The notes under the pieces are model-generated. The model made no database searches. It was not told the DNA's origin and was given only the letters and a program-made list of their open reading frames with translations. From Kitasatospora sp. NBC_01246 (GTDB taxonomy: Bacteria > Actinomycetota > Actinomycetes > Streptomycetales > Streptomycetaceae), in assembly GCF_036226505.1 (NCBI RefSeq), contig NZ_CP108484.1:3348001-3412000 (forward strand): 64,000 nt of DNA. Direction: 5' to 3'. Positions within the stretch are counted from its first letter, which is position 1. The number at the start of each line of letters is the position of its first letter. A program made the translations under genes and the position numbers. This document shows, piece by piece, positions 9,006-17,578 of this stretch.

Positions 9006-9040
9006 GGCGGAGGGCCCGGGCGCTCCCCGGGCCTTCCGCC
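9006..9040 (+). terminator. Terminator after pncB
   Basis: A 15-bp stem (arms 9006-9020 and 9026-9040, one G-T wobble) with a 5-nt loop, 30 nt after the pncB stop. Confidence 0.6.
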
Positions 9041-9134
9041 ACCGGGTGCCACTGCCTACAGTCGACCGTAGAGTTCAACCGGAAGCGCGGAGAACCAGCG
9101 CACCGCCCCCACCACACCACCGAGGATGCAAGCC

Positions 9135-9725
9135 ATGCACCGGGCACTGATCGTCGTCGACGTGCAGAACGACTTCTGCGAGGGCGGCAGCCTGGCCGTC
9201 GCCGGCGGGGCCGAGGTGGCCGCCGCGATCACCGACCTGATCGCCGAGTCCCCCGCCGGCTACCAGCACGTCCTCGCGACCCGCGACAACCACATCGATC
9301 CGGGCGACCACTTCTCCGACCACCCGGACTACGTCAACAGCTGGCCGGTGCACTGCGTGGCGGGCACCGAGGGCGTCGGCTTCCACCCCAACTTCGCGCC
9401 CTCCGTCACCTCCGGCGCGATCGAGGCGGTCTTCGACAAGGGCGCCTACGCGGCGGCGTACAGCGGATTCGAGGGCGTCGACGAGAACAACCGCGGCCCG
9501 ATCGAGTGGCTGCGCGAGCGTCAGGTCAGCGAGGTCGACGTGGTCGGGCTCGCCACCGACCACTGCGTCAAGGCCACCGCGCTGGACGCCGTCCGGGCGG
9601 GCTTCGCGACCCGGATCCTGCTCGACCTCACGGCCGGCGTGTCGCCGCGGACCACCGCCGCCGCGCTGGAGGAGCTGCGGGCGGCCGGCGTCGAACTGGT
9701 CGGGACGCCGACGGTTCGGGGCTGA
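9135..9725 (+). CDS. pncA: Nicotinamidase
   Basis: An isochorismatase-fold amidase of 196 residues that converts nicotinamide to nicotinate. The catalytic triad reads D9 (IVVDVQNDF), K102 (FDKGAYAAAYSGFEG) and C144 (GLATDHCVKAT). Metal-site residues lie in the TRDNHIDPGDHF segment (D51, H53 and a following His). It complements pncB just upstream for NAD salvage. ATG 9135 is preferred because GAGG stands eight to nine nt upstream; ATG 9126 directly abuts that GAGG. Confidence 0.92.
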   Translation: MHRALIVVDVQNDFCEGGSLAVAGGAEVAAAITDLIAESPAGYQHVLATRDNHIDPGDHFSDHPDYVNSWPVHCVAGTEGVGFHPNFAPSVTSGAIEAVFDKGAYAAAYSGFEGVDENNRGPIEWLRERQVSEVDVVGLATDHCVKATALDAVRAGFATRILLDLTAGVSPRTTAAALEELRAAGVELVGTPTVRG

Positions 9726-9744
9726 GCCCCGGAGCGGCGCCGGC

Positions 9745-10776
9745 TCACCGCTCGGTGACCAGCAGCTCCACCACGTCGGTGCCGCCCTGCCGGAAGGCCT
9801 CGCGCAGCTCGGCGCCGACGGCCTCCGGCTCGTCGGCCAGCCGCGCACCGGAGAGGTAGACCACCCGGACCCCGAGGTACTCCATCCGGTGCTGGCCGGC
9901 GCGCACCCAGGCGGCCTCCCCCTCGCTGACGCAGCGCAGCTCGGAGTCGACCTCCACCGCCACCCCCGACCGCGGCCAGTAGAGGTCCGGGACGGCGATG
10001 TAGGTGCCGCCGCGCATCCGCAGCTCGGGACCGGTCAGCGGGGCGGGCAGCAGCCACTCGTCCAGCAGGGCGCCGACCCGCTCCAGCACCGCCTCCCGCT
10101 CGGCGGCCAGCAGTTCGTCCAGCGCGGCCCGCACCCGCAGGTCGGCGGCCAGCCCGGACTCGGTCAGCTCGGCGACCAACTCCCGGACGGTGCACCGGAT
10201 GCCGGGGCGCGCCACGGCCTCCCGCAGCACCGCGCGGACCGGCAGCGCGACGCCCTCGCCGAACTCCGGCGCGGCGCCGTCCGCCGTCCACTCGCGCAGC
10301 GCGTCGGCGACCGCCCGGGCGACCGGCGCGCAGGCCAGGCCGTGCACCGAGCTGGCGACCAACTCCCGCTCGGTGCGCCGGATCCGCACCCCGCCGGCGT
10401 CCTTCAGGCGGCGCTGGCGGGGCACCAGGACGTCCACCCCGGTGACGGCGGGCAGCCGGGGCACGGCGGCGAAGCCGTAGAGCGCCAGCGCGGCCGTCCC
10501 GGTGATCACGGCGCCCTCCCGGCGGCCCTCCTCGCGCCCGTTCTGCGCGGCGTAGAGCAGGGCCGCCCACATCCGCTGCTCCGGGGTCGGCTCGGCGGAC
10601 TGCAGGAGGTAGACCCTGGGCAGCAGCCGCTGCCAGGGGCCGCCGCGGCGGCAGTGCTCGGTGACCACCCGGGCCGGCACGCCCCGGGCGCGCAGCTGGC
10701 TGGCGGTGATGACGTTCTGCTGACGCTTCGCCAGTTCCTCCAGGGAGGGCGGCGGCGAGGGGATCCGGTAGCTCAT
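9745..10776 (-). CDS. AbiEi-type winged-helix protein with C-terminal nuclease-like domain
   Basis: A 343-residue two-part protein. The N-terminal portion (LEELAKRQQNVITASQLRARGVP) is a winged helix like the AbiEi antitoxin N-terminal domain (DUF4095). It is followed by segments resembling the AbiEi/type IV antitoxin body (GPWQRLLPRVYLL, TGTAALALYGF). The C-terminal part contains PDLYWPRSGVAVEVDSE, which matches the D...ExD core of a DUF559/Vsr-like PD-(D/E)XK nuclease fold. A partner AbiEii nucleotidyltransferase toxin is absent on either side. The start is ATG 10776. The arrangement is common in actinomycetes, where its function is not known. DNA repair or a stand-alone defence function are both possible. 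Confidence 0.6.
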   Translation of the reverse strand: MSYRIPSPPPSLEELAKRQQNVITASQLRARGVPARVVTEHCRRGGPWQRLLPRVYLLQSAEPTPEQRMWAALLYAAQNGREEGRREGAVITGTAALALYGFAAVPRLPAVTGVDVLVPRQRRLKDAGGVRIRRTERELVASSVHGLACAPVARAVADALREWTADGAAPEFGEGVALPVRAVLREAVARPGIRCTVRELVAELTESGLAADLRVRAALDELLAAEREAVLERVGALLDEWLLPAPLTGPELRMRGGTYIAVPDLYWPRSGVAVEVDSELRCVSEGEAAWVRAGQHRMEYLGVRVVYLSGARLADEPEAVGAELREAFRQGGTDVVELLVTER

Positions 10777-11031
10777 GCCGACACCATCCCCAACCGCCCG
10801 CACCGACCATCGGCCACCTGACGCACTGTTACCCAACCGTCGCGAAACCGGGACCAGCCCGCACTAAAGTCCTCATACCCTCACTCATTCGGCGTAATGG
10901 GCGTTCATATACTTGTCATCATTGATCGATGCCGATCGACCACCAGGGTGTCTGACCGTGCGTGACCAAGGGCATACGATGAAGCGCGTCCGGACGTCAC
11001 TCCCACTCCCCGGATTGCCTACTCTTGGTGC

Positions 11032-11538
11032 ATGTCACGTGACGAGACCGCCGGCCTCCGCGCGGCCCAGCTCCGCCTTGGCCGCCTGCCCGGATACGTC
11101 CGCCGGCCGGACCCGGCCCGCCGCAGCGGCGAACAGGGCCATACGTACAAAAAGGGCTGGGAGGTTCGCTTCACCGCCCGCAGCGAGGCGGAGATAGCCG
11201 AGATCCGCGACCTGGTGGTCGCCGCCGGATTCGCCCCGGCCAGGCCCTTCTTCAAGGGCCACCAGCTGATCCAGCCCGTCTACGGGATGGCCGCCGTCCA
11301 GGCCTACCTGGCCGCGAGACAGGCGGCCGAGGACCAGGCCGCCCGCACCGCGGTCGGCCGCGAACGACGGACCGACGACCCCACCGGGCCGGACCCGGCC
11401 GCGAGCGCCGCCGGAGCCGCTGCGGCGGCGGCCGAACTGGCCCGGCGGCGGGCCGTCGAGGCGTTTCCCGCCCAGCTCGGAAGGGCCGCCGCGGCGGACG
11501 GCCGGATCACCACTTCGGAGGCCGGGCGCACCGGCTGA
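11032..11538 (+). CDS. Conserved actinomycete protein of unknown function
   Basis: A 168-residue protein of unknown family. A central, well-structured segment (YKKGWEVRFTARSEAEIAEI through PVYGMAAVQAYLAAR, about residues 39-96) has mixed beta/alpha character. The C-terminal 70 residues are Ala/Arg-rich and low complexity. Codon third positions are strongly G/C, which supports coding. It has no membrane segment. The preceding 195 bp includes a relatively AT-rich stretch that may hold its promoter. Confidence 0.55.
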   Translation: MSRDETAGLRAAQLRLGRLPGYVRRPDPARRSGEQGHTYKKGWEVRFTARSEAEIAEIRDLVVAAGFAPARPFFKGHQLIQPVYGMAAVQAYLAARQAAEDQAARTAVGRERRTDDPTGPDPAASAAGAAAAAAELARRRAVEAFPAQLGRAAAADGRITTSEAGRTG

Positions 11539-12329
11539 CGTTCGCTCGGACGAGCGACCCGCGTCACGCGCCCGCGCGCCGGGCGCCGGAGCGCCACCGA
11601 CACGGACAGGGCGGCCGGAGGGGGCCGGACCGCCCGCCCCGCCGCCTCGACCGCACCGACCGGGCGGCACCGCCCGACGGACCGCTCGAAGGGCCGCTCT
11701 GGACGCCGCAGCACCGACCGCACCGCTTCGACCCGCTCCCGGCCCCGGTCCACCCGTCCCCACCGTCTCCGCACAGCACCGCCCAGCACCGCACGGCCCC
11801 GCCGAGCACGCACGGCCCCACAGGGCTGCACCGGGGACTCCGTCAGGCCCCATCCGGCCCCACGTGACCCCTCCCCGGCCGGCCGGCTCCCACCCGGCAC
11901 CGCCCCCCGGCGGCGCGAGCGCACCACCCCTTCGCCGACCCGCCCCGGGGACCGTCCGAACACCTGCCCAGGCCCGCCACGCGCGCGACCGGTTGCGCGC
12001 GTGCGGCTTCACGCCGATGGCGTGGACGTGAGCCGCCGAACCGCCTACGGTGGCTCATCAACCGCCCCGCGACTCCGTCGCCCCACCCCGCTGACCGGCC
12101 ACGACGCACTCAGATCCGCGCCTGCCGCACCACTGCGCCCCACTCCACCACCGGCCCCGCGCCACCCTGCCGTCCGCTCGCCCGCATCCGGCCACCGCCG
12201 GAACCGGCCGAGCGGCGGTGCGTTCCGGGCATTCAATCCGATTGGTCACCCAGCGCACCGAGCGCCTACCGTAGAGTGAGCACAGATGATCGACCGTCAG
12301 AAGCCCATCTCACTTGCCGAGAAGCCGAG
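11539..12329. other. Non-coding or unassigned 790-bp stretch
   Basis: No convincing gene. Open frames on the minus strand are Arg/Gly/Pro-rich low complexity without a recognisable domain or ribosome-binding site. The sequence is extremely C-rich on the plus strand with many CCGCC/GCCCC runs. It could be a decayed gene or simply a long intergenic region before the sigma-like gene. Confidence 0.4.
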
Positions 12330-12764
12330 ATGACCAACCGTCATGACAGCACCGCCGAGCCTCCCCCGGGGCTCGACGAACCGCCTGCCGTACCGCTGGA
12401 GTTCGCGGCCTTCTGCGAGCTGCACCGACCGCGGTACCTCAGCTACGCCCGGGTATGGCTGCCGGACCAGACCGAGGCGGACGGCGCGGTCCAACAGGCC
12501 TTCGCTGAAATCGCCGTCCACTGGCGGGAGTTGCTGGGCAGCTCCAACCCCACGGCGCACGCCTGGCAGATCCTGCGCGGCACGGTCGGCGACCACACCC
12601 GCCGGCCCGGACCCGACCACCCGGCCGCCGACGACGACCTGGCGATCCTGCACTACGTGGTCGGCCTCGCCGCACCCGAGATCGCCGATGTCATCGGCAC
12701 CGACACCGCCAGCGTGGCCGGCCGACTCCGCCGCACCATGCTGCGTGAGGCCTCCGGCTGGTGA
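12330..12764 (+). CDS. Short ECF sigma factor-like protein
   Basis: A 144-residue protein with a sigma-70 region 2-like segment (FCELHRPRYLSYARVWLPDQ then AVQQAFAEIAVHW) and a C-terminal region 4-like helix-turn-helix (ILHYVVGLAAPEIADVIGTD and SVAGRLRRTMLRE). It is shorter than a full ECF sigma factor (about 170-200) because the linker is reduced. An anti-sigma gene is not adjacent. The ATG at 12330 is my choice; an in-frame GTG at 12276 would extend it by 18 residues. It could be a sigma factor or a sigma-like regulator without promoter-melting ability. Confidence 0.6.
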   Translation: MTNRHDSTAEPPPGLDEPPAVPLEFAAFCELHRPRYLSYARVWLPDQTEADGAVQQAFAEIAVHWRELLGSSNPTAHAWQILRGTVGDHTRRPGPDHPAADDDLAILHYVVGLAAPEIADVIGTDTASVAGRLRRTMLREASGW

Positions 12765-12830
12765 CCCCGGCCGAGCCCTCGCGCCGGGCCGCCGCGCCGC
12801 GTACCGGCGCCCGGACCCGCGACCGGTGGA

Positions 12831-13433
12831 TCAGACCCGCTCGCCCGTCACGTCGTAGAGGTGGTGGACCGGGTCGTGGACCAGGTAGCGGGCGAACGAC
12901 TCCACCGTGAAGCGCGCGCCGTCGCTGCGGTTGCCGGTGCGCCGCCACTGCTCGTCCGTGACCCGCTCGAAGGCGTCCGCCAGGATCCGCGCCGCCGCGG
13001 CCAGATCCGCCGCGACGGCGTCCGGCCGCTGCTCCCCGTAGCGTTCGGCGACGGCCGTCTCGTCCTGGTCCCAGTTCGGGAAGTCCGGGCCCTCCCGGTC
13101 GAGCATGAGGTTCAGCCGGACGTGGAACAGCCGGAAGACGTCGCGCACGTGGCAGGCGTACTCCAGGTCCGACCAGGTCTCCGGGCGGGGCCGCCGGCGC
13201 AGCGCCTCCCCGTCGCCGGCCAGGACCGCCACCCAGGCGTCCGCGTTGGCCCGGATCAGCCCGGGGACGGCCTCGCGGGCCACGGCCCCGGAGTCCAGGC
13301 CGCAGTCCGGGCAGGCCCGCTCCAGCACCCAGGTCCAGTCCTTGGTGTCCGGGACGACGGCGTCGGGGGTGTCGACGGTTCCGGGGGCGGCGGCCGGAGC
13401 CTTCGGGGCGGGGGCGTTCTCGGGGCTGGTCAT
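12831..13433 (-). CDS. DinB-like / maleylpyruvate isomerase-type protein
   Basis: A 200-residue four-helix-bundle protein of the DinB/MDMPI superfamily. It shows WTWVLERACPDCGLDS near the start, then RRPRPETWSDLEYACHVRDV and the final ARYLVHDPVHHLYDV, which supply the three histidines that usually bind a metal. Family members include mycothiol- or bacillithiol-dependent transferases. Substrate unknown. The ATG at 13433 is assigned by comparison of domain boundaries. It is divergent from the GNAT gene. Confidence 0.75.
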   Translation of the reverse strand: MTSPENAPAPKAPAAAPGTVDTPDAVVPDTKDWTWVLERACPDCGLDSGAVAREAVPGLIRANADAWVAVLAGDGEALRRRPRPETWSDLEYACHVRDVFRLFHVRLNLMLDREGPDFPNWDQDETAVAERYGEQRPDAVAADLAAAARILADAFERVTDEQWRRTGNRSDGARFTVESFARYLVHDPVHHLYDVTGERV

Positions 13434-13629
13434 GCGTCCAGGATGGCCGCGGGGAACGGCCCGCCACCAGCGGCCCGACCGCCACCGACCGCCGACATCC
13501 TGCCAGCGCCGCACGGCCGCGCCGCCCCGCTCGGCCGTCCCGCCCGGCTCAGCCGTTCCGCCCGGCCTCGTCCCGCTCGTACGCCTCCCCCCTGGTCGGG
13601 CGGGGGTGCCCGGGTCCATGCTGGGCACC

Positions 13630-14118
13630 ATGCTCATCCGCGAAGCCACCCCCGCCGACTGGCCGGCCATCTGGGCCTTCCTCCGCGAGATCGTCGCCGC
13701 CGGCGAGACCTACAGCTGGGACCGCGACACCACCGAGGACCGGGCCCGCGCGCTCTGGTGCAAACCCGCCCCCGGCCGCACCTTCGTCGCCGTCGACGAG
13801 GACGGCACCGTCCTGGGCACCGCCGAGAGCCACCCCAACCAGGCCGGCGGCGGCGCCCACGTCGCCAACGCGGGCTTCATGGTCGACCCCCGCCACTCCG
13901 GCCGGGGCGTCGCCCGCGCCCTCGGCGCCCACGTCCTCGACCAGGCCCGCGCCGACGGCTACCGGGCGATGCAGTTCAACGCCGTCGTGGAGACCAACAC
14001 CCGTGCGGTGGCCCTCTGGGAGTCCCTGGGCTTCGAGATCCTCACCACCGTCCCCGAAGCCTTCCACCACCCCCGGAAGGGCTACGTCGGCCTGCACATC
14101 ATGCACCGCCGGCTCTGA
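13630..14118 (+). CDS. GNAT family N-acetyltransferase
   Basis: A 162-residue GNAT acetyltransferase starting MLIREATPADWPAIWAFLRE. The acetyl-CoA pyrophosphate loop is HSGRGVARALG within motif A (VDPRHSGRGVARALGAHVLD), followed by motif B (MQFNAVVETNTRAVALWESLGF). It resembles phosphinothricin/L-amino-acid N-acetyltransferases. The substrate cannot be assigned. An in-frame ATG at 13618 is an alternative start. It is divergently arranged with the DinB-like gene across 196 bp. Confidence 0.82.
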   Translation: MLIREATPADWPAIWAFLREIVAAGETYSWDRDTTEDRARALWCKPAPGRTFVAVDEDGTVLGTAESHPNQAGGGAHVANAGFMVDPRHSGRGVARALGAHVLDQARADGYRAMQFNAVVETNTRAVALWESLGFEILTTVPEAFHHPRKGYVGLHIMHRRL

Positions 14119-14142
14119 GGACGGCGCCCGCGCACACCCGGC

Positions 14143-15402
14143 TCACCACTGCGGCGGCTGCTGCGGCGGGTACGGATAGGGGCTCGCCGCGACGGCCCGC
14201 CGCCGCTTCCGCGCCCGCGCCGCCAACCCCGCCGCCACCCCGGCGACCACCAGCACCAGCAGCCCCCCGGCCCCGAGCAGCGTGTACGTGACCCCCGCGT
14301 TCCCGCCCGCCCCCGCCACCGGCGCCGCCACCGGCGGCCCGGAGGCACCGTCGCCGGGCACCGCCCCGGAATCCGGCGGAGCCCCCTGCGACTCCGCCCG
14401 CCCGAGCAACGGATTGGCCCTGGGGCCGCCGTCCACCGCGGGATTCGCCTCCAGCGCCTTGGCCGGATCGACGATCCCGTACCCGTAATGCGCGTTCGGC
14501 ACCGCCGACCCGTCCCCCGGCGCCGTCGCACTCTTGATCATCCGATTGATGACCTGCCCCGCCGAGAGCCCGGGATACTTCGACCTGATCAGCGCGGCGG
14601 TGGCCGAGACGTAGGCGGTGGCGTCGGAGGTGCCGTTGCCGATGCCATAGCTCGACGCGGACTTGGCCGTGGCCTGATAGACCTCGACCCCCGGTGCGGC
14701 CAGGGTGACCTCGGGCCCCGAGGTGGATCTCTCCCAGACCCGTCCTCCGTCGTCGACGGCTCCGACCGCGACGACTCCGGGAAACGCGGCCGGGTACGAG
14801 ACTGCCTTCAGATCCCCTCCGGTATTCCCGGCGGCGGCTACCAGCAGGACGTCCTTGGAAGCGGCATAGCCGATGGCCTCGCGCACCTCGGAGTCGAATC
14901 GGGACGCTCCGCCGATGGACATATTGACCACCTTCGCGCCGTGGTCCACCGCGAACCGAACGGCCGACGCAAGGCTGTTCTGTTGAAGCCCTGTCGCTTC
15001 GCCGTTCGCCGTCAGTCTGACGGGGAGGACTTTCGCCTTGGGCGCCAGCCCCATGATTCCGTCCTGGGCGCCGTGCCCGTGCCCCACGATCAGACTCGCC
15101 ATCGACGTTCCATGGCCGTCGCTGTCGACACGCCCGTCCGAGTTCGCCCCGGAGAAGTCGGCGCCGGGGAGGACCTGCCCTGCCAAGTCCTGGTGTTCCT
15201 GGCTGACTCCACTGTCCAGCAGCCCGACAATCACGCCTTCGCCCTGGCTGACGGGCCAGACCTTCTTCTCGGCTTCGAAGGTCTTCAGAGCCCACTGCTT
15301 GTCGCGGATCTGATCTGCCGCTGCCGGCGTGGCGCAGGTGGCCCAGAGCAGGCCCCCAGCGGCGATAGCCGCTGTACTGCGCGCCAGTCGGTTGCTCGTC
15401 AA
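14143..15402 (-). CDS. mycP: Type VII secretion-associated serine protease (mycosin)
   Basis: A 419-residue subtilase. A Sec signal peptide (residues 1-29, AAIAAGGLLWATCATPAAAD) is followed by the S8 domain with D63 (GLLDSGVS), H97 (GHGTSMAS), N192 (AAGNTGG) and S259 (GTSDATAYVS). After a Pro/Gly linker, a C-terminal transmembrane helix (about 374-394) and a basic RARKRRR stop anchor it in the membrane facing out. This is the MycP layout of ESX/type VII systems, where MycP stabilises the secretion channel and processes substrates. The start appears to be TTG at 15402 with GGAG nine nt upstream. The gene follows a WXG100-type substrate gene, with a terminator-like hairpin between. Confidence 0.88.
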   Translation of the reverse strand: MTSNRLARSTAAIAAGGLLWATCATPAAADQIRDKQWALKTFEAEKKVWPVSQGEGVIVGLLDSGVSQEHQDLAGQVLPGADFSGANSDGRVDSDGHGTSMASLIVGHGHGAQDGIMGLAPKAKVLPVRLTANGEATGLQQNSLASAVRFAVDHGAKVVNMSIGGASRFDSEVREAIGYAASKDVLLVAAAGNTGGDLKAVSYPAAFPGVVAVGAVDDGGRVWERSTSGPEVTLAAPGVEVYQATAKSASSYGIGNGTSDATAYVSATAALIRSKYPGLSAGQVINRMIKSATAPGDGSAVPNAHYGYGIVDPAKALEANPAVDGGPRANPLLGRAESQGAPPDSGAVPGDGASGPPVAAPVAGAGGNAGVTYTLLGAGGLLVLVVAGVAAGLAARARKRRRAVAASPYPYPPQQPPQW

Positions 15403-15425
15403 ATCTGGTCACTCCACTCAGCGAT

Positions 15426-15456
15426 GTGCCCCGCAGATCACCGATCTGCGGGGCAC
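15426..15456 (-). terminator. Perfect 14-bp hairpin between WXG gene and mycosin gene
   Basis: The arms 15426-15439 and 15443-15456 are exact inverted repeats with a 3-nt loop, located after the stop of the WXG100-like gene and just upstream of the mycosin start. It is probably an intra-cluster terminator or mRNA 3'-end stabiliser. Confidence 0.65.
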
Positions 15457-15491
15457 CGGATCAGATCAACCCGTCCTCCCCGAGGACAGGC

Positions 15492-16961
15492 TCATTCCAC
15501 CACGTTCGGATTGGTCGGTTTGTCCGACGCCCAGGTCTCCTCGTCCTCCACCAGATAGTCCGGGCGCTTGGAGCTCTTCTCCTCGTTCTTCTTGCGCTGC
15601 CTGGCTTCGCCGACCGGCACTCCCGGTGCCACGCCGCTCGTACCTCCGACCCCCAGGTCGGCCTTCGCCCGGGCTCGGGCGCCCAGGCCCGAGCCTCCCT
15701 CGGTGAATGCGTACCTACCGCCCCCGCCGGTGCTGGAACGGCCGCCCTCACCGATGACACCGCCGGTGCGCCCCGGTGTCCTGCTGCCACCCGTGGTCGC
15801 ACCTGCGCCACGGCCACCGGCTCCGCTCCCGCTCCCGCTCCCGGTCCCGCTCCCGAACACCTCGCCGGCGCCGACGGCTCGACCGCTACGGTTCACAGAC
15901 TTCTCAGCGACGCTCGGCCGGCCCATCGGGTCCTTACCCAAGGCGGCGCCCTTGCCCTGGACGCTTCCGGAGGCACTCTTCGCACCCGCGGTCGTCCCGC
16001 CCGGGTCGACGGACGGCCCGCCTCCGGGGACGGCCCCGGTGGGCCTCGGAAGCCCTCCGGGCCCGCTACCCGGATTGCCACCGGACGACTGTGTTCCGGC
16101 TGTCACGACGTTGTTGCTGGTGGCGTTGTTGGGAGCGTTCACCACCGCGGCATCGATACCCACTCCCGGGCCGTAGTTCGTCGTTCCGGGCGGTTTGGGA
16201 AGCGTCTGCGCGGTGCCGCCCTTGATCCCCGCATCGGTGGGCGCGGGAGGAGCGGCCGAGACGGGGCGCTTGACCAGGGGCGGCTCGGACGTCCTCCGAG
16301 GCTGCGCCTGCTGCTCCCCGACCTGGGTCGGAGTCATTGTGGGACCGCCGAGGCCGGTACCCGCCATCATCGCGCTGGCGACCGCTGCCGAGCCGCTCGA
16401 ATCGTCCTGAGGACCGATGTCGCGATTGTCGCCCAGCTTTCCGAGCGGCTGGTAAGGCGGTGGTGGCTTCAGCATCGGGGTGGCGACGCGGTAGTGCATG
16501 GCGAGGGTCTGCATCACTGCGGCGGCTTCGAGTTTGCGCTGTTCGGCGACGGCCGTTCTGCTGTCCTCGTCGTCGTCGCCGAAGAGGGACGAGACGGTGT
16601 CGCCGATGCCGTCCTTGACCTGGTCCCAGCCGCTGGGTTCCTCGGGCATGTCGTGCTTGGCCTTGGCGATGGCCTCGGACATCGCCTTGAGGGTGTTGGC
16701 GGCGTCGTTGGCGTAGGAGGCCGCGTTGTTGATGGTGGCGGCGAGGTTGAGCATGCGGGTGTGGAAGGCGTCGCTGGTGGTGCCCTCCCAGCTGATGGCG
16801 GCCTCGGTGCTGGCCCGGGTGAGGGTCGCGCGGATGGCTTTGAGGGTGTCGGCGGCGCGGCGCCAGGGGTCGCCGGCGGCCATCACCTCTCCGGGGTTGA
16901 GGGCCTGGGCCATCTTCCGGAGTTCGGCGTGGCTGTAGTCGTTGAAGTTGGTGTACGTCAT
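15492..16961 (-). CDS. WXG100/PPE-like type VII secretion substrate
   Basis: A 489-residue protein. The N-terminal helical hairpin (residues about 10-105) holds the W58-E-G60 motif expected in the turn. A very long Gly/Pro/Ser-rich, apparently disordered middle follows (about 180-450). Near the C-terminus RPDYLVEDEETW contains the YxxxD/E export signal (Y-L-V-E-D). This end motif is common to actinobacterial ESX cargo proteins. GGAGG lies nine nt before the ATG. The gene is preceded by a smaller helical gene (17005-17451, 43-nt gap), with which it may form a heterodimer, and followed by mycosin. Confidence 0.8.
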   Translation of the reverse strand: MTYTNFNDYSHAELRKMAQALNPGEVMAAGDPWRRAADTLKAIRATLTRASTEAAISWEGTTSDAFHTRMLNLAATINNAASYANDAANTLKAMSEAIAKAKHDMPEEPSGWDQVKDGIGDTVSSLFGDDDEDSRTAVAEQRKLEAAAVMQTLAMHYRVATPMLKPPPPYQPLGKLGDNRDIGPQDDSSGSAAVASAMMAGTGLGGPTMTPTQVGEQQAQPRRTSEPPLVKRPVSAAPPAPTDAGIKGGTAQTLPKPPGTTNYGPGVGIDAAVVNAPNNATSNNVVTAGTQSSGGNPGSGPGGLPRPTGAVPGGGPSVDPGGTTAGAKSASGSVQGKGAALGKDPMGRPSVAEKSVNRSGRAVGAGEVFGSGTGSGSGSGAGGRGAGATTGGSRTPGRTGGVIGEGGRSSTGGGGRYAFTEGGSGLGARARAKADLGVGGTSGVAPGVPVGEARQRKKNEEKSSKRPDYLVEDEETWASDKPTNPNVVE

Positions 16962-17004
16962 CGGTGGCCGCCTCCGTTCCCGCGGGGCTGTGCCCGGTCG
17001 GCGC

Positions 17005-17451
17005 TCATCGTTCGGACTTCCCGCCGTCGTGCCGGGGCGGCGCCACCGTGCGGGTGTAGGCGGCGGTGCTGGTGGCGGACGGTGCCGCCACCGACCAGCC
17101 GTCGTCGCCGAGTTTCAGCTTGCCGGCGGTGCGGTGTTCCTGCTCCTGGTAGTTGGTGGCGGTGAGTTCGGCCTTCTTCTGGGCCTCGTCGACGGCCTCC
17201 TGGAGCTGGTTGAGCACGTCGCGCAGGCCGTCGCGCATCGTCTGGTACCGGCCGTGCAGTTCGGTGGCCTCGGCGAAGGTGCCGAAGGAGGTCTTGCCGA
17301 CGGCGCTCTGTCCGTGGGTGCGGGTGCCGTCGGCATGGCGTTCGAACTCGGCCAGCAGGAGCCGCACCTGGGCGGCGAAGGCACGTAGTTGCTCGACTTC
17401 GACGCGGTAGCCGCCGCCGGCCCCGCCCGTCGATCCGGTCCCCGTTGACAC
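17005..17451 (-). CDS. Helical partner protein of the type VII cassette
   Basis: A 148-residue protein, mostly two long helices (YRVEVEQLRAFAAQVRLLL through MRDGLRDVLNQLQEAVDEAQ) with a turn around GKTSFGTF, where a W-x-G-like FG stands. The shape and operon position (first gene, 43 nt before the WXG100/PPE-like gene) suggest an Esx-type partner or chaperone. I do not recognise a named family. The GTG at 17451 has GGGGAGG eight nt upstream and is preferred to an ATG at 17520. Confidence 0.62.
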   Translation of the reverse strand: MSTGTGSTGGAGGGYRVEVEQLRAFAAQVRLLLAEFERHADGTRTHGQSAVGKTSFGTFAEATELHGRYQTMRDGLRDVLNQLQEAVDEAQKKAELTATNYQEQEHRTAGKLKLGDDGWSVAAPSATSTAAYTRTVAPPRHDGGKSER

Positions 17452-17578
17452 GTCCGGCGCCTCCCCCGTGCGTCCGCCCCGCGCTGTCGTGCACAGCTCC
17501 GGGAGACACATGTCTAACACATGGGCGGGGCAAGCTGAACGGTGCTCGCGGCGAAGCGGTCGACGTCCTGGCGGACCG

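Noticed and set aside
9745-10776. Complete AbiE type IV toxin-antitoxin system
   Set aside because: No AbiEii nucleotidyltransferase gene lies on either side; pncA and an intergenic region flank it.
11304-11963. Long minus-strand frame in the unassigned region
   Set aside because: The predicted protein is Arg/Gly/Pro-rich without any recognisable domain or ribosome-binding site, and it overlaps the better-supported 11032-11538 gene.
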